A stretch of 64,000 nucleotides of DNA. It comes from Epiperipatus broadwayi (taxonomy: Eukaryota > Onychophora > Udeonychophora > Euonychophora > Peripatidae). Location of the stretch: assembly GCA_028023455.1 (NCBI GenBank), contig JAQFVV010000021.1:2718351-2782350 (forward strand), given 5' to 3'. The translations under genes and the position numbers were made by a program. Every line of letters begins with the position of its first letter. Position 1 is the first letter of the stretch. Of the stretch, positions 21,772-32,586 are shown piece after piece. Under the pieces are notes generated by a model. That model was not told the origin of the DNA, did no database searches, and saw nothing but the letters and a program-made list of their open reading frames with translations.

Positions 21772-22980
21772 TCATTTTCTTGTTTTTATTTTTAATCGAT
21801 TCAAATTAAAAATTTCACCATCAAATCTGTATTGCATCTTGACTCTTTTATTAAGATGCATATAAAGAGATTCAAGCATCATTGCCACAATAATTAAAAA
21901 CAATGTTGGATAAAGTACTTTTCCTTGTTTAACAGCAGCTTTTAATTCAAATACATTTTTCATCATTATTAATGCCATTTACTCTCATATCATATAGATG
22001 CTATATAATATGAATAAAAATTGATGTTTGACTAACTAAGTTAATGCTATAAACTTGTTTAAATAAATGAATTAACTGCCTTGATTAAATCAGCAATATA
22101 TAAATTACTCTTTTTTGTTTCCAACACTTTTCTTGTGTTTTCTTGGCAACAAAATCCATATCTATGGTGCTTTCTGATTCTCTAAAATCACACTTTATCT
22201 CTCCCAACCATTCTTTTATGATTAGAAGCAATCTATTCAACACAATCCTTGAAAATACCTTTACTGAAATGGATAATAATGATATTCTAGGATTATTACT
22301 GCATTTTTTTTATTACCTTTATTTTTAATAATTAGAACATTAGAAGTATTTTTAACATCAAGTGGTACAATTTCATAAATCCATGTATTAAAACAGGCAA
22401 AAGTCACTATGCATATTGCCACACACAGCAAGCTAGAGAAGTCAATGGATGCCAGAAGGCTTGTGCATAAAATCCCCATCTAGTGCCTACTCATCCTGAC
22501 AAAGGCCACAATCCAGAAACTAGTCTGGGCTTGTGGCCTTCATCAGGATGAGTAGGCACTAGATGGGGATTTTATGCACAAGCCTTCCAGCATCCATTGA
22601 TTTCTCTAGCTTGCTGTGTGTGGCAATACATATAGTGAGTTTTGCCTGTTTTAACAACAGTTATACACAAGCATAAGAGGTGTTTGTCATGTGATGTTTA
22701 TTGGTTTAAATCCATGTATTCCTAAAAAAATTCCAACATTTCAATAGCTAAAATATCATCACATCATTTTAAAACTTCTCCAAATATTCCATTTTAAGCC
22801 TACAAAGTATTGTTTTGACTATACTAAATTCAATATCTTTGCAGATGAAATGGATACATCATGAAAATCATTTCAATTTGTGTATCATTATTCCAAAGAT
22901 AATTAAAACATCCCTTCCACCTGTTTCAAATATTATTATCTTCATATAAAAGAGTGTGCAGTTGCTGGATTTATTAGGAT
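21772..22980 (-). pseudogene. RTE LINE reverse transcriptase remnant, interrupted
   Basis: Minus-strand order from right to left: 'EMLEFF'/'FFRNTW' near 22720-22770, then 'WIYEIVPLDVKNTSNVLIIK' (22310-22390), matching '.W..VP.DWK...IIPI.KKG'. 'VFSRIVLNRLL' (about 22230-22265) and 'CDFRESESTIDMDFVAKKTQ' (about 22140-22200) follow, matching the family 'CGFR.GRSTIDMIF..RQ.QEK'. 'AAVKQGKVLYPTLF' (21890-21935) and 'VKMQYRFDGEIFNLNRLK' (21785-21840) close the series. Stops and indels are common. A family B element (22390-22707) has inserted into the 'NTWI' codons, duplicating them. Confidence 0.75.
22377..22720 (+). mobile_element. Family B hairpin element (B3), 318 bp, 13-bp target duplication
   Basis: It is flanked by AAATCCATGTATT at 22377-22389 and 22708-22720. 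The body is a hairpin of about 130-bp arms (22388-22518 and 22524-22655) with a loop of only about 5 nt, then a one-sided tail of about 53 nt ending near TTATTGGTTT. The apex contains CTGACAAAGGCC...CAGAAACTAGTC, related to the hammerhead order CTGATGA-stem II-GAAA-C-TA-GTC, but with a G8 change and extra bases before GAAA. It sits inside the RTE reading frame, so it is younger than that LINE. Confidence 0.88.
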
Positions 22981-24700
22981 TATAATACTCTTTCTAAAAT
23001 TCATATATCAATTTTATTGAACTAAAAAGAAAGATCAAGAGTAGTCACAATTAGCAATGGTTTATATCTTCTTTGCAGTTTTAATCCACAAGTCATATGT
23101 AAATACTTGTCAGAATTTCTGCATTTAAATCTCTATGTTTATTATGAAGATCTACATTTAATTGATTATTCTCCCAAGCAGAAATTTCCACATCTCATTT
23201 TAGACAAATCACTAATAATAAGACCGTTATCAGAAAGCCACTCAAGATTTTTTTAGTGAACCTAAGATCTGATTTATTTATATTGATAACATATATCTTA
23301 AGAGAATTTTATGACTTGGAAATTTAACAATCATAAAGGTCCAAATTAGTGATTGTGGTGTTTAATAGTCTTTGAAATTTATACATGTAGTAAGAACTTT
23401 TTCATGAATATAAATGAAATAAAAATACATTTTTAAAATCATCTATAATTTTATTCTGGGAACATAAAAATTTATAATCTCTCCAACAACTTGTGCTTGT
23501 AAGTTCTTATATAATATAAACTCCTTTTGCAGTTTAACTTCTTAACTGCAATGCAATCTAATAAATAGCATTTGTTTGGATGGGCATGCATCCATGTTCA
23601 ATTATAATTTCTCTGCTTAAACAAAGTGTTGTGATAGACAATGTGTTTTGTAAAAATGCAATAACTGTTTAAATTTAGAACATTAATAGTGTGATTTTTA
23701 ACAACTAATGGGAAAGTCTATTATTTTTACCAACACATGCATTAACTGTCTTGTACTATGTTAGCATTCTGTCAGATTTTTTTGTTTTCATTTACTTTAA
23801 GCTTTCAACTTACACTTTAATATTAAACCATTACTATTATCAGAATATAATAAATTTGACATCATTTGATAGATATTTTTGTTTAGAAATTAAATAAATT
23901 TAAAAAAATTACATTTGATTTTTAGATTTGTTTTAAAAATTAGATTTAACCCAAACAAAATGCTGTTTCATCATCAAATTTCAGATGGCACAGATTCAAT
24001 TTGCAAAATGAATGCAATCTTCTTCATTTGATGTTTGTTTTAAAAATTGGAATGGATCATTTTTAACATTTTGTAAATCTATCAATTTATGCTTTAAAAG
24101 TTTTTTTTTTGCAATTTTTATAACACCATTAAATGTTATAATAAACTGTTTAGTGATGACATTTCTAAACAGCTGCATTTCCTGTGACTATAATCTATAT
24201 GGTAACAATATTCAGAAGAATATATTCTTTTATATTTAAAAATAAAACATTTCTGTAAAAAATAAGTATGTAATAATATATATTTTTGATTTCCAATAAT
24301 TATTTCCCAATTACTACTATACAAAAATGATCATAAACTTTCCAAAAAATCAAGTTTTTAGACCATCATAATATTTTCTCAAAGCAATCTTGCAAAGTTT
24401 GAGAACACCAAACACATAATAGGTACCATCATCATATAGTTTGAAGACCAGCTTATTTGATTATCTCAACATCTTTTGAATTTTTTTGAAATTAAAATAT
24501 TAGAAAAAATATATACATGAATTTTAAAGTTGGAAAAAAAAAGTTTTAAAAAATTTCTCAGTAGAGGGAGAAAAAGGCAAATACAATTTCTTGACTTTCG
24601 GCCCAAGAATGTTTCGTAATTAAAAACATAACGGTTAAGTTCTCCGAGAGAAAAAAAATTAACATTTTAATAGTGTTTATTAACAAAAAATAAAAACATA
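22981..24700. other. AT-rich DNA with a dispersed-repeat segment
   Basis: About 23850-23960 resembles 21178-21300 inside the Tigger-like element (TTTGATAGATATTTTTGTTT in both), so it may be a relative. The 60-codon minus frame at 23996-24178 is unrecognised. No supported gene. Confidence 0.4.
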
Positions 24701-24705
24701 GTTTT

Positions 24706-25036
24706 ACTGAATTTTCTTATTAACTATAATATTTAAACAGCATTAAACTGTTGCACATGTGCTTTAGATTTTAAATATAAAATGAATGAATACTAACACT
24801 TCAGCAACCACATGATAAAGTCTTTGGAAAAGATAGAATGGCCATCTATCTTTTCGAACCCAAATGCTTTTGTATGGGTGAATCTTAAATGTTTGAAAGT
24901 GAAAGCGTGAAGATATTAAATAATCATTTCATTTTATATTTAAAATCTAAAGCACATGTGCAACAGTTTAATGCTGTTTAAATATTATAGTTTATAAAAC
25001 AGACATCGCGCTATATAAAATAATTGACTGAATTTT
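24706..25036. mobile_element. Family F hairpin-ended element (F1), 311 bp, 10-bp target duplication
   Basis: ACTGAATTTT flanks the element at 24706-24715 and 25027-25036. Terminal inverted repeats of about 68 bp lie at 24722-24789 and 24925-24992 (AACAGCATTAAACTGTTG, GCACATGTGCTTTAG). A one-sided tail on the right holds CATCGCGCTATATAAAA. The centre (CGAACCCAAATGCTTTT, GTGAAAGCGTGA) is shared in inverted sense with the element at 32239-32573, whose tail has the comparable AGCGCTATAAAA. Confidence 0.8.
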
Positions 25037-26515
25037 TTTATTGTAAAACATATGTACTAATAATATAAGTATTTATACCATTGAGTAAGTCATGCTTCAA
25101 CACTGATAGCTTTTCATTGATAGAATTAAGAATTAGAGGATATTAAATTATTTTTGCAGAAAACCCAACACCACACATTCTGCCAATAAAAACTAAAAGT
25201 CAGCTACCTATTCTGTTAAACATCCTTTTTCGAAAGACAAGTTTGATTAAGAGTAGCTAGCTATATTAATCATCAATCTTGACTATTCCGTAGACATCAT
25301 CTCATATTTTATTTATCTATTTTTAAATAAAAATTGAATATATAGTACTTACCTTTAGTACTACCATTGCCTCCTGCTTTACTACTACTATTAATAGAAT
25401 TATTATTGCTATGACTTTAAAGGGTAATCTGGCAGACATAATAACCCAGAAAGATTGTATGAGCCAGTTTATGTTAGATCCCAATGTCATGGTTCCTTTT
25501 ATTTCATTGTAGAGAGGCTACATAAACATACAATCTTTGCCATCTGACACTAATGTATTAAATCACATTCTGGCCTCTCAGTAATGATATTTATTCAAGC
25601 GAAACCACATATAAAAGTCATCAAAATAATTAAGCCTATTTCTGTCATTACTTTATTTCTGTATGGCTCTAGTTAAAAAAATGAAAAGGAAATTGGAGTC
25701 ATAAATGCTTTGTATATAGGTAAAGAATAAATGTAATAGTTGCACCAACACAAAATATCATTGTAACAGTTAATATAGGGAAGTGACTAATGGCATGACA
25801 GGCTCATGCCAACCAGGCCCTACATTAAATTGAGTGACAGAAGGAAAATAGGAAGTTAGCAAAGACTATTTGTATCACAAACATCACCTACCTAGCTTTT
25901 AATCAAAGATCATCCTACAAGTCATCAAAATATATTTTAACAAATAAATAGTAACACTTATATCTGAAAATTTCATTCGCCACCAAGAAATTCTGACAAT
26001 AGCCTAAACACAGAATCTAATTAAATAGTTTAGCAAGACTAAAGCCTCATATAAATTACAAGTACACAATTTAAAATTAAAACAGTAAATTATTTAATCT
26101 CTATGTTGTTTGTTATATATATAATTGTTATTTTTTCATCTTTTTCCGGATTCTATTTAATTTAAATGCTATTGTTTCCCCTTTCCGTCATTCCTTACGA
26201 CCTTGAAAATTAAAAAAAATCTACTTTTTTAAATTTTATTTTGAACAGCAATCATTTAAGTTTAGAAGGTTAATTACAAAAAAAAAAAATTAAAGAAATA
26301 ATTATATTCCATTAGAGCATGAACAAATTAAATTTTTGTACTAATTTTAAAAAAAGAAATAGTAGTGTTGTAAATATTTTATTTTTATTTAAGAATCAAT
26401 ATTGAGTGTTTTAAAATTTTATTGTATGCACAACACGCATTTATATATCACATATATTTATGTATCAGAGATTGTCGAAGATGTTGACTAATTTTATTGA
26501 TTATATATGCAACTT
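25037..26515. other. AT-rich intergenic DNA, no gene seen
   Basis: About 25420-25880 is less AT-rich and may be an old, unrecognised element. No coding or RNA signal was found. Confidence 0.45.
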
Positions 26516-26517
26516 AA

Positions 26518-26860
26518 TACACTGTACAGGCTTACACACCTGCACATATATATGTAATATATAAGGGATTCGAAGTCAGACTTTTACACGACCCTCAACT
26601 CTCCATGCCATCTCATATTGCTGACGCACCTGTCACACACATGTTGAACAGATAAATAATTACCAGTATACGTATTTCGTGCTAAACCAGCACTCATTAT
26701 TTGGTCTAGATTACCATCCCCATTCATATATACAAAATACCTATATTGGTGATTATTTATATTTTCAACATGTGTGTGATCAGGTGGGTCAGCAATATTA
26801 GATGGCATGGAGAGCTGAGGGTCGTGTGAAAGTCTGACTTAGAATCACTGATTATATATG
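26518..26860. mobile_element. Family A fragments, inverted pair
   Basis: The minus part (about 26545-26730) and plus part (about 26731-26850) repeat each other in inverse sense (TGACGCACCTGTCACACACA / TGTGTGTGATCAGGTGGGTC). A hammerhead-related segment at 26663-26704 on the minus strand keeps GAAA, stem II GTGCT/AGCAC and stem III but has ATAATGA instead of CTGATGA. Confidence 0.7.
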
Positions 26861-27350
26861 CATATATACAAACTTCCCAGCGGTTAATGTTATGTAATAA
26901 ATTGAGATTAATACTAAAACACTGGTTTATTAAGTAAATGAAATACTCTCTACTCAAAACTTAGGATAAATCTTTTTAAGAGAAAATGTTGGCCTATCTT
27001 TCTTTTACCTCAATTCATTTATAAAAGCCAATCTAAAGCACGTTGGAAAAAAAGATTGATGATCTTAAATTAGTCATATTACTTTTATAAAGTTATATTT
27101 CAAATTGCTTTCTATTATTTTAACTGATATTTGTGAAATTTTTTCATTTGCAACTTGTCAATACCAAATTAATTAACAAAATATGTAAATATAAACTTCC
27201 CAGCCAAATTTATTCTTAAAACGTTTTGTCTCATGCTTTGGATTGAGACCATTTACTTACTTAATAAAGTAGTGTTCCAGTATTAATCTCGATTTATATA
27301 TGCATATTTGTATCAGGAATGAATTCTTTGTAATGCATGTAAGACATTAA
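26861..27350. other. AT-rich DNA with a family-F-like piece
   Basis: GGCCTATCTTTCTTTTACC followed by CCAATCTAAAGCACG near 26990-27045 resembles the interior of F1. Inverted copies of 'AAACTTCCCAGC' occur near 26870 and 27195. Confidence 0.4.
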
Positions 27351-27847
27351 AATATATGAATTTTTTTCTAAAATACAGGTTTTTTCAGACCCACACTCCA
27401 ATATGTAATATATAGGGGGTTTGAACTCAGACTTTTACATAACCCTCAACTATCCATGCTATCTTATACTGCTGATACACTTGATCACACACATGTTGAA
27501 AAGATAAATAATCACCAATACGTGTATTTTGTACTAAATCGGCATTCGTCAGTTGATCCAGATTATCATCTCCACACATATATAGAATCAATGCTCAGCT
27601 TATATTAAGATAAACAATCTTCATACTTTAATGGACAGGTTTCAATCCACTCCACAATTCTTCAGCTGTCCATTTCATTGAAAATCTGATTGGTGGAGCC
27701 CTCAAAGCTTACATTGGTGCCAACACTCTCATCCTACCCACATTGACCATAAGTCGTTCTGACCCCTCATGTACAGAACATAATCCATTTACATACATAT
27801 ATAAAGGGGTGTGCAGACCTTACAGCACTATATTTTAATATATGAAT
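27351..27847 (-). mobile_element. Complete family A element, 475 bp, 11-bp target duplication
   Basis: The element (27362-27836) is flanked by AATATATGAAT at 27351-27361 and 27837-27847. On the minus strand it runs from AGTGCTGTAAGGTCTGC through GAGGGGTCAGAACGACTT, the hammerhead region and CACATGTGTGTGATC to a tail ending AAAAAACCTGTATTTTAG. It is the only single, complete copy here and so defines the unit. The hammerhead (27515-27556 minus) has CTGACGA but AAAA for GAAA and a weakened stem I. The ends do not coincide with the predicted cleavage site. Confidence 0.85.
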
Positions 27848-28341
27848 ATAAAATTAATTGAATGGTGTGTAGTCAGGAAGGTCATATAATGTACTGTCTT
27901 ATATACTTTACTGCCTTAATTCATGCATGCACAGTTCACATAGTGTGACACTATACTGTTTTACTATACTTGTCTGCTGCACATGACTTTACCCAAATAG
28001 CATTGCACTTGTCATGTAATATTGGTCACATGCCATTGTATATACATGTGTCTTATGTAGTTTTTATTTGGCATTGCTTAATTTGCATAATTAGTCATTC
28101 TTCATTCTTTGAAAATTAGCATATTTGCATAATTTTACTATTATGCATACTACATTTTTAGAGTACTATTTTATTTGTCTACTTTCTGACTATTTATATG
28201 TGCACACACAATCCTAAATATTTATTTACTTTTATATTATGGTGGTGTACAAATTTATATTCAGAACATTTTTTTTCTCCTTTGCATTTTTATTTGTAGA
28301 ATAATTTAGGCTTGTTTTAACTTATAGTAAATTGAGAAACC
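27848..28341. other. AT-rich DNA, no gene seen
   Basis: Contains repeated TTTGCATAATT strings near 28085-28140. No supported feature. Confidence 0.5.
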
Positions 28342-28379
28342 ACTAAACATCTGAAAGTTTGTAATGATGGTATACTATA

Positions 28380-28715
28380 AGATGTGATATGTTGGACTAT
28401 TTCCATCATTTATGAGTGAATGTTAAATGTATAGAAAATTTTAAACTTTATTTAAACTTTCCAAATACATCAACTTGTTAGTAATAACACACGAATAGAC
28501 AAAAAAAGGTTAGTAATTACACAATGTTTCGAGTAGTATTATTCTCCTCTCTTCTTCAGGTTTTGCTGGCCTATATGCACAGTGACAATATTCACTTAGA
28601 AGTTGAACTCGCACCTCTAGATTCTTGAATATTGAATTTAAGACAAACACTCTACCAACTGAGCTATTCTGTCAAAGGCAACATATAGTAGAAATTTGAT
28701 ATATTTATATCCTCA
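28380..28715 (-). repeat. PLE left terminal arm with tRNA-like segment
   Basis: Inverse complement of 30850-31184. It contains the CCTGAAGAAGAG...CTCGAAAC motif (minus, near 28530-28560). It also holds a tRNA-like block (minus, about 28600-28680) with an A-box-like TAGCTCAGTTGG and a B-box-like GAGTTCAACTTC. The innermost bases end directly before the first coding block. Confidence 0.85.
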
Positions 28716-28721
28716 TCATCA

Positions 28722-29250
28722 GTGAAAAATCTTAGTTCTAAACAACTTACTAATTGTGAATTATCAATTCTTGAAAAAGGTTTGAATTTCGCCATTACAC
28801 CATCTACTGTCCCACTATTGGATATAATGGCTGCCACTGATGAGGTGACCCAAAACTTGACTCTAGAAGAAGTGGCAGAGTTATGCTGGAGAGTAAAAAG
28901 GACACTTGAAAGACATCAAGTGCACAAGCAGAAGTCAAACATTTCATGTGATGAGAGGAAAGCTATTAAATCTCTCAAACAGGATACATCTATAATCATT
29001 CTTCCTGCTGACAAAGGTAACACTACAGTTGTAATGGATAAAACTGATTATGATAACAAAATACAAGGTCTTCTCACAGCAGGCCAATACAATAAAGTAG
29101 CAAAAAATCAAATTCCAAGTACAGAGGTAAAACTACAAGCATTACTCTGGAATCTTCGTAGGTATTTCAGTGATTCAGAAAAAAGAAAATTAACTTTGTA
29201 TTTCAGCAAGATTTCTCACCTGTATGTATTCATAAAGACAATGTTCCATT
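28722..29250 (+). pseudogene. PLE polyprotein N-terminal part
   Basis: 176 codons, beginning right after the left terminal arm. Recognisable PLE blocks are 'SSKQLTNCELSILEKGLNFA' (residues 4-23), 'RKAIKSLKQDTSIIILPADK' (about 83-103, with the conserved ILPADKG) and 'TTVVMDKTDYDNKI' (about 104-118). The frame should continue into the RT fingers block 'VPLRPIVSS' but shifts near 29205, so this ORF ends in a few off-frame residues. The ATG is not well supported as the true start: the same frame is open slightly upstream to 'SSSV', and PLEs often start within the terminal repeat. Confidence 0.8.
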
Positions 29251-30178
29251 AAGACCTATTGTTAGTTCTAAAAAGTCACCATGTCAAAATTTGTCAAGAT
29301 GTCTTCTCGAAGTTCTTAGTCCATTGGCGTATAGGACACAGTTTTTCATCAGGGATTCTAAGCACTTTGTAGAATTAGTCAGGAACATGAAAATGGAAAG
29401 AACTGACATATTGGTAAAGTTTGATGTGGAAAGTGTGTTTACAAATGTACCATGTGATGAGGCATTGTCTATTGTAAGAAAAAGGTTATGTGACAATAAT
29501 AGTCTACAAACTAGAACAGCTCTACCTATTGATAGTATAATGGAATTATTAACATTCTGTGTAACAACAACATACTTTCAATATAACTCAGAATTCTTCC
29601 AACAAAATCAAGGAATGGCCATGGGATCATCTCTGTCACCCTTGCTCAGCAACATTTACATGGAAGAACTTGAAACCACAGCCATAAATATTACTCCATG
29701 TCCACCTAAAGTGTGGCTTCAATATGTTGATGATACATTTGTGGTATGGCCACATGGCAAGGTAAAATTACAGTCATTCTGGATCCACATTAACAACATA
29801 TCTCCTACAATTAAATTCACAATGGAATCAGAACAAGAACAAACATTGGCATTCTTGGATGTTCTTGTGACAATACTCCCTCAGGGCAAAGTAAAAACAA
29901 CAGTGTATAGGAAACCAACATACACTGTCAAATACTTGGCATATACATCCAATCATACAAGAAGCACTAAACAAGAAATTGTACTATCACTATGGAACAG
30001 AGCAAATGAGGTTTGTTCAGAAACCAGTGATTTGGAAAAAGAAAAGATTCACATAGAACAGATGCTTATGAAGAATGGTTATCCATCAGCAGTCATCAGA
30101 AAAACCTTCAATAGACAACATAATAAAACACCAAAAGAGAAAACAGTTATTGGTACAGTAGTGTATCCATACATATGA
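29205..30178 (+). pseudogene. PLE reverse transcriptase domain
   Basis: In the second frame the RT domain is almost complete. It shows 'VPLRPIVSSKKSP' (29246-29285), 'CLLEVLSPLA' and motif A 'LVKFDVESVFTNVP' (29413-29454). Motif B is 'QGMAMGSSLSPLLSNIYMEE' (29608-29667), and the YVDD catalytic box lies at 29723-29734. The 'LAFLDVLV' and 'VYRKPTYT' thumb blocks are near 29848-29925. RT motifs of PLEs (related to telomerase RT) match in order. In-frame TGA stops occur at 30176, 30251 and 30374, so the GIY-YIG part is cut off. Confidence 0.88.
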
Positions 30179-30611
30179 ATGGCGGACAAGTTAAAGAAAA
30201 TCAGCAGTCAATATAACATTAGAATTGCTTTCCAAAGTCATACCACACTTTGAGAAATGCTTACTTCTACTAAGCCTAAACTGGAAATGCTGAAGAACAA
30301 AAACTGCATCTATGAGATACCATGTGAATGTGGAAGGAAATACATTGGTGAGACCTGTCGGCCTGTTGAACAGTGATTGAAGGAGCACAAACTAATGGTT
30401 AAAAGAGAAAAAACAGATGTGTCTACCATAGCAGATCATGTATGTACTAATGACCATATGCTCAAGTGGGAAAATACAAAGACATTGGATAAAGAGAAAA
30501 AAATGTATAGAAGACAATTCAAGGAAGCTGCTCCTATGACAATGATAAATAATCCTATAAGTCATCCCAGTGTGGCAATACACAATGTATGGAAGCCTCT
30601 AATTAATCTTG

Positions 30612-30628
<17 letters not shown>
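30179..30628 (+). pseudogene. PLE GIY-YIG endonuclease domain
   Basis: The same frame as the RT continues through TGA codons at 30251-30253 and 30374-30376. 'NKNCIYEIPCECGRKYIGET' (30296-30355) is the GIY-YIG core with the Cys pair seen in PLEs. 'LKEHKLMVKREKTDVSTIADH' and 'RRQFKEAAPM' follow. This domain nicks target DNA in canonical PLEs. In relatives, the positions now read as TGA before LKEH and EML are Arg, which suggests CGA-to-TGA decay. Confidence 0.82.
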
Positions 30629-30803
<175 letters not shown>

Positions 30804-30849
30804 TGGGGGGAAAAATAAAATTGGAGGACTCAGGAGGATTTGAACCAAC

Positions 30850-31184
30850 TCTCATATATAAATATATCAAATTTCTACTATATGTTGCCTTTGACAGAAT
30901 AGCTCAGTTGGTAGAGCATTTGCCTTAAATTCAATATTCAAGAATCTAAAGGTGCGAGTTCAACTTCTAAGCTAATATTGTCACTGTGCATATAGGCCAG
31001 CAATGCCTGAAGAAGAGTGGAGAATAATACTACTCGAAACATTGTGTAATTACTAACCTGTATTGTCTATTTGTGTGTTATTACTAACAAGTTGATGTAT
31101 TTGGAAAGTTTAAATAAACATTAAAATTTTCGATACATTTAACATTCACTCATAGACGATGAAAATAGTCCAACATATCACATC
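30850..31184 (+). repeat. PLE right terminal arm with tRNA-like segment
   Basis: Inverse complement of 28380-28715. The tRNA-like part (about 30890-30985) has TAGCTCAGTTGGTAGAGC (D-arm and A box) and GCGAGTTCAACTTCT (B-box-like), but the T stem does not pair, so it is not a functional tRNA. The arm continues through CTGAAGAAGAG...CTCGAAACATTG to CCAACATATCACATC. Confidence 0.85.
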
Positions 31185-31194
31185 ACTAAACATC

Positions 31195-31350
31195 ACATCA
31201 TTATCATTTCTTATGCTTACACAAGCTATTTACTCAGAGGCTGAACTCTCCATAGCAGTGCCATCCATTGATTACTCTGGCTTGCACTGGTGGCACTGCA
31301 GGTTTGATTCTGTAATAAAGTGTCAGCCTCAGGATTTTAAGAACTTCAGA
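31195..31350 (-). repeat. Family B half copy (B4)
   Basis: Directly right of the PLE target duplication: TTCTTATGCTTACACAAGC (tail) and CTCTCCATAGCAGTGCCA (arm), then ATCCATTGATTACTCTGGC. Only part of the hairpin is present. Confidence 0.6.
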
Positions 31351-31885
31351 TAGATCACCAATACAATCATTTTCAGCACCCCAACCAAATAACAAAGCCA
31401 TACTTTTATTTTTTTAAAATAAATCTAAACAGGTATGGTAAAAAGAAGAATGTAATAAGGTAGGGAAATTATAAAAAGGAGGTATGTTTTATGTAATATA
31501 AAGTAGAATGAAATAAATTTTGGCCATAAATTATAAATATTAGTATTTTTATAGCTTGGGAAACAAACTATTGGGTCATCAAAAGTGAGGTATTGCTTTC
31601 AATGCATTTTATTCGGTTTCTTCTCTTTGCTCCTCTCTCTCTTTTTTTTATTCTTTATCCATTGTCATGTTATTAATCATTTGTCTGATTAACTGTGATA
31701 GTAGAATTGTGTGTTGTGCAACCACATGTACAGTAACTCTGACTTCAGTCTTATCTATTATTGTTTACTGTATTCTTTATCATTTTATCATTGTTTTTTT
31801 GATTCCATGGATTGGTTTCTTTACTCACAAAAATCTCATCTTCAGTATTTTTTTAAATTAAAATAAGTATATCCATTTACAAATG
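31351..31885. other. AT-rich DNA, no gene seen
   Basis: A pyrimidine-rich patch near 31616-31650. The short frame at 31667-31861 is unrecognised. Confidence 0.45.
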
Positions 31886-31897
31886 ATTGGTAGTGAA

Positions 31898-32215
31898 TGA
31901 ATATATATATATATATATATATATTTAGTATATATATATATATATATATATATATACTAAAAGCCTAAAACTAAACTAGTCAATAAAACAATCAAAATTA
32001 CCCCAGATTCCCAACAAACCAGACTAGCCAAAGAATATAAACTCTAAAATAACAGCCAATAGTTTCACTGCTACAAGCAGACTTCTCAAGAAAGTCTGCA
32101 TGTAGCAGTGAAAACATTGTAACAATAAAACCATTGGTTGTGTTTTAGAGGTTTTTTGTTGACTAGTCTGGTTTAGTTGTGAATTTGAGGTAATTTTGAT
32201 TATGTTGTATGTACA
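31898..32215. repeat. Foldback with PLE-end-like centre
   Basis: (TA)n runs, then inverted arms (about 31978-32090 and 32095-32210) with AAACCAGACTAG / CTAGTCTGGTTTAG. The centre AGCAGACTTCTC...GTCTGC flanked by CACTGCTAC/GTAGCAGTG recalls the 'CTGAAGAAG-stem-GAAAC' motif near PLE ends (minus strand TTGAGAAGTCTGC...GCAGTGAAAC). Confidence 0.6.
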
Positions 32216-32225
32216 TAAACATTAT

Positions 32226-32586
32226 GTAATTCATTTTTAATACATTAAAGATCAGCCTTTTCAAGCCATTGTGCATGCGCTTTTTATGAGTGTCATTCAT
32301 TCAGACATCATAAACCATAATTTAAAAGGAGTGGTCTATCCTCACGCTTTCACTTCCAGTACTTAAGATTTGCTCATATATAAGCATTTGGGTTGGAAAG
32401 AATAAGTGGATTCATTTTATTCTTTCCTAAATACTATATCTTGTGTTGGGAGTGAAAGTATTCATTTATTATTAACACTCGTAAAAAGCGCCTGCACAAT
32501 AGCTTGAAAAGGCTGATCTTTAATGTATTACAATTTATAAAACATAGCGCTATAAAAATAAATGCTTATTTAAGTAATTCATTTTT
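32226..32586. mobile_element. Family F hairpin-ended element (F2), 335 bp, 13-bp target duplication
   Basis: GTAATTCATTTTT occurs at 32226-32238 and 32574-32586. The element (32239-32573) has terminal inverted repeats of about 55 bp (AATACATTAAAGATCAGCC... at 32239 and its complement ending 32529). A one-sided right tail holds AACATAGCGCTATAAAA. The interior shares sequence with F1 (24716-25026). There is no coding capacity. Confidence 0.85.

Noticed and set aside
30890-30985. Functional tRNA gene
   Set aside because: The D arm and A box look good, but the T stem does not pair and the middle is too long. The copy at 28600-28680 has the same faults.
31007-31050. CTGAAGAAGAG...CTCGAAAC in the PLE arm as a hammerhead ribozyme
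   Set aside because: There is one extra base between the core and stem II, and the flanks do not form stem I with a cleavage site. I keep it only as a PLE-end motif.
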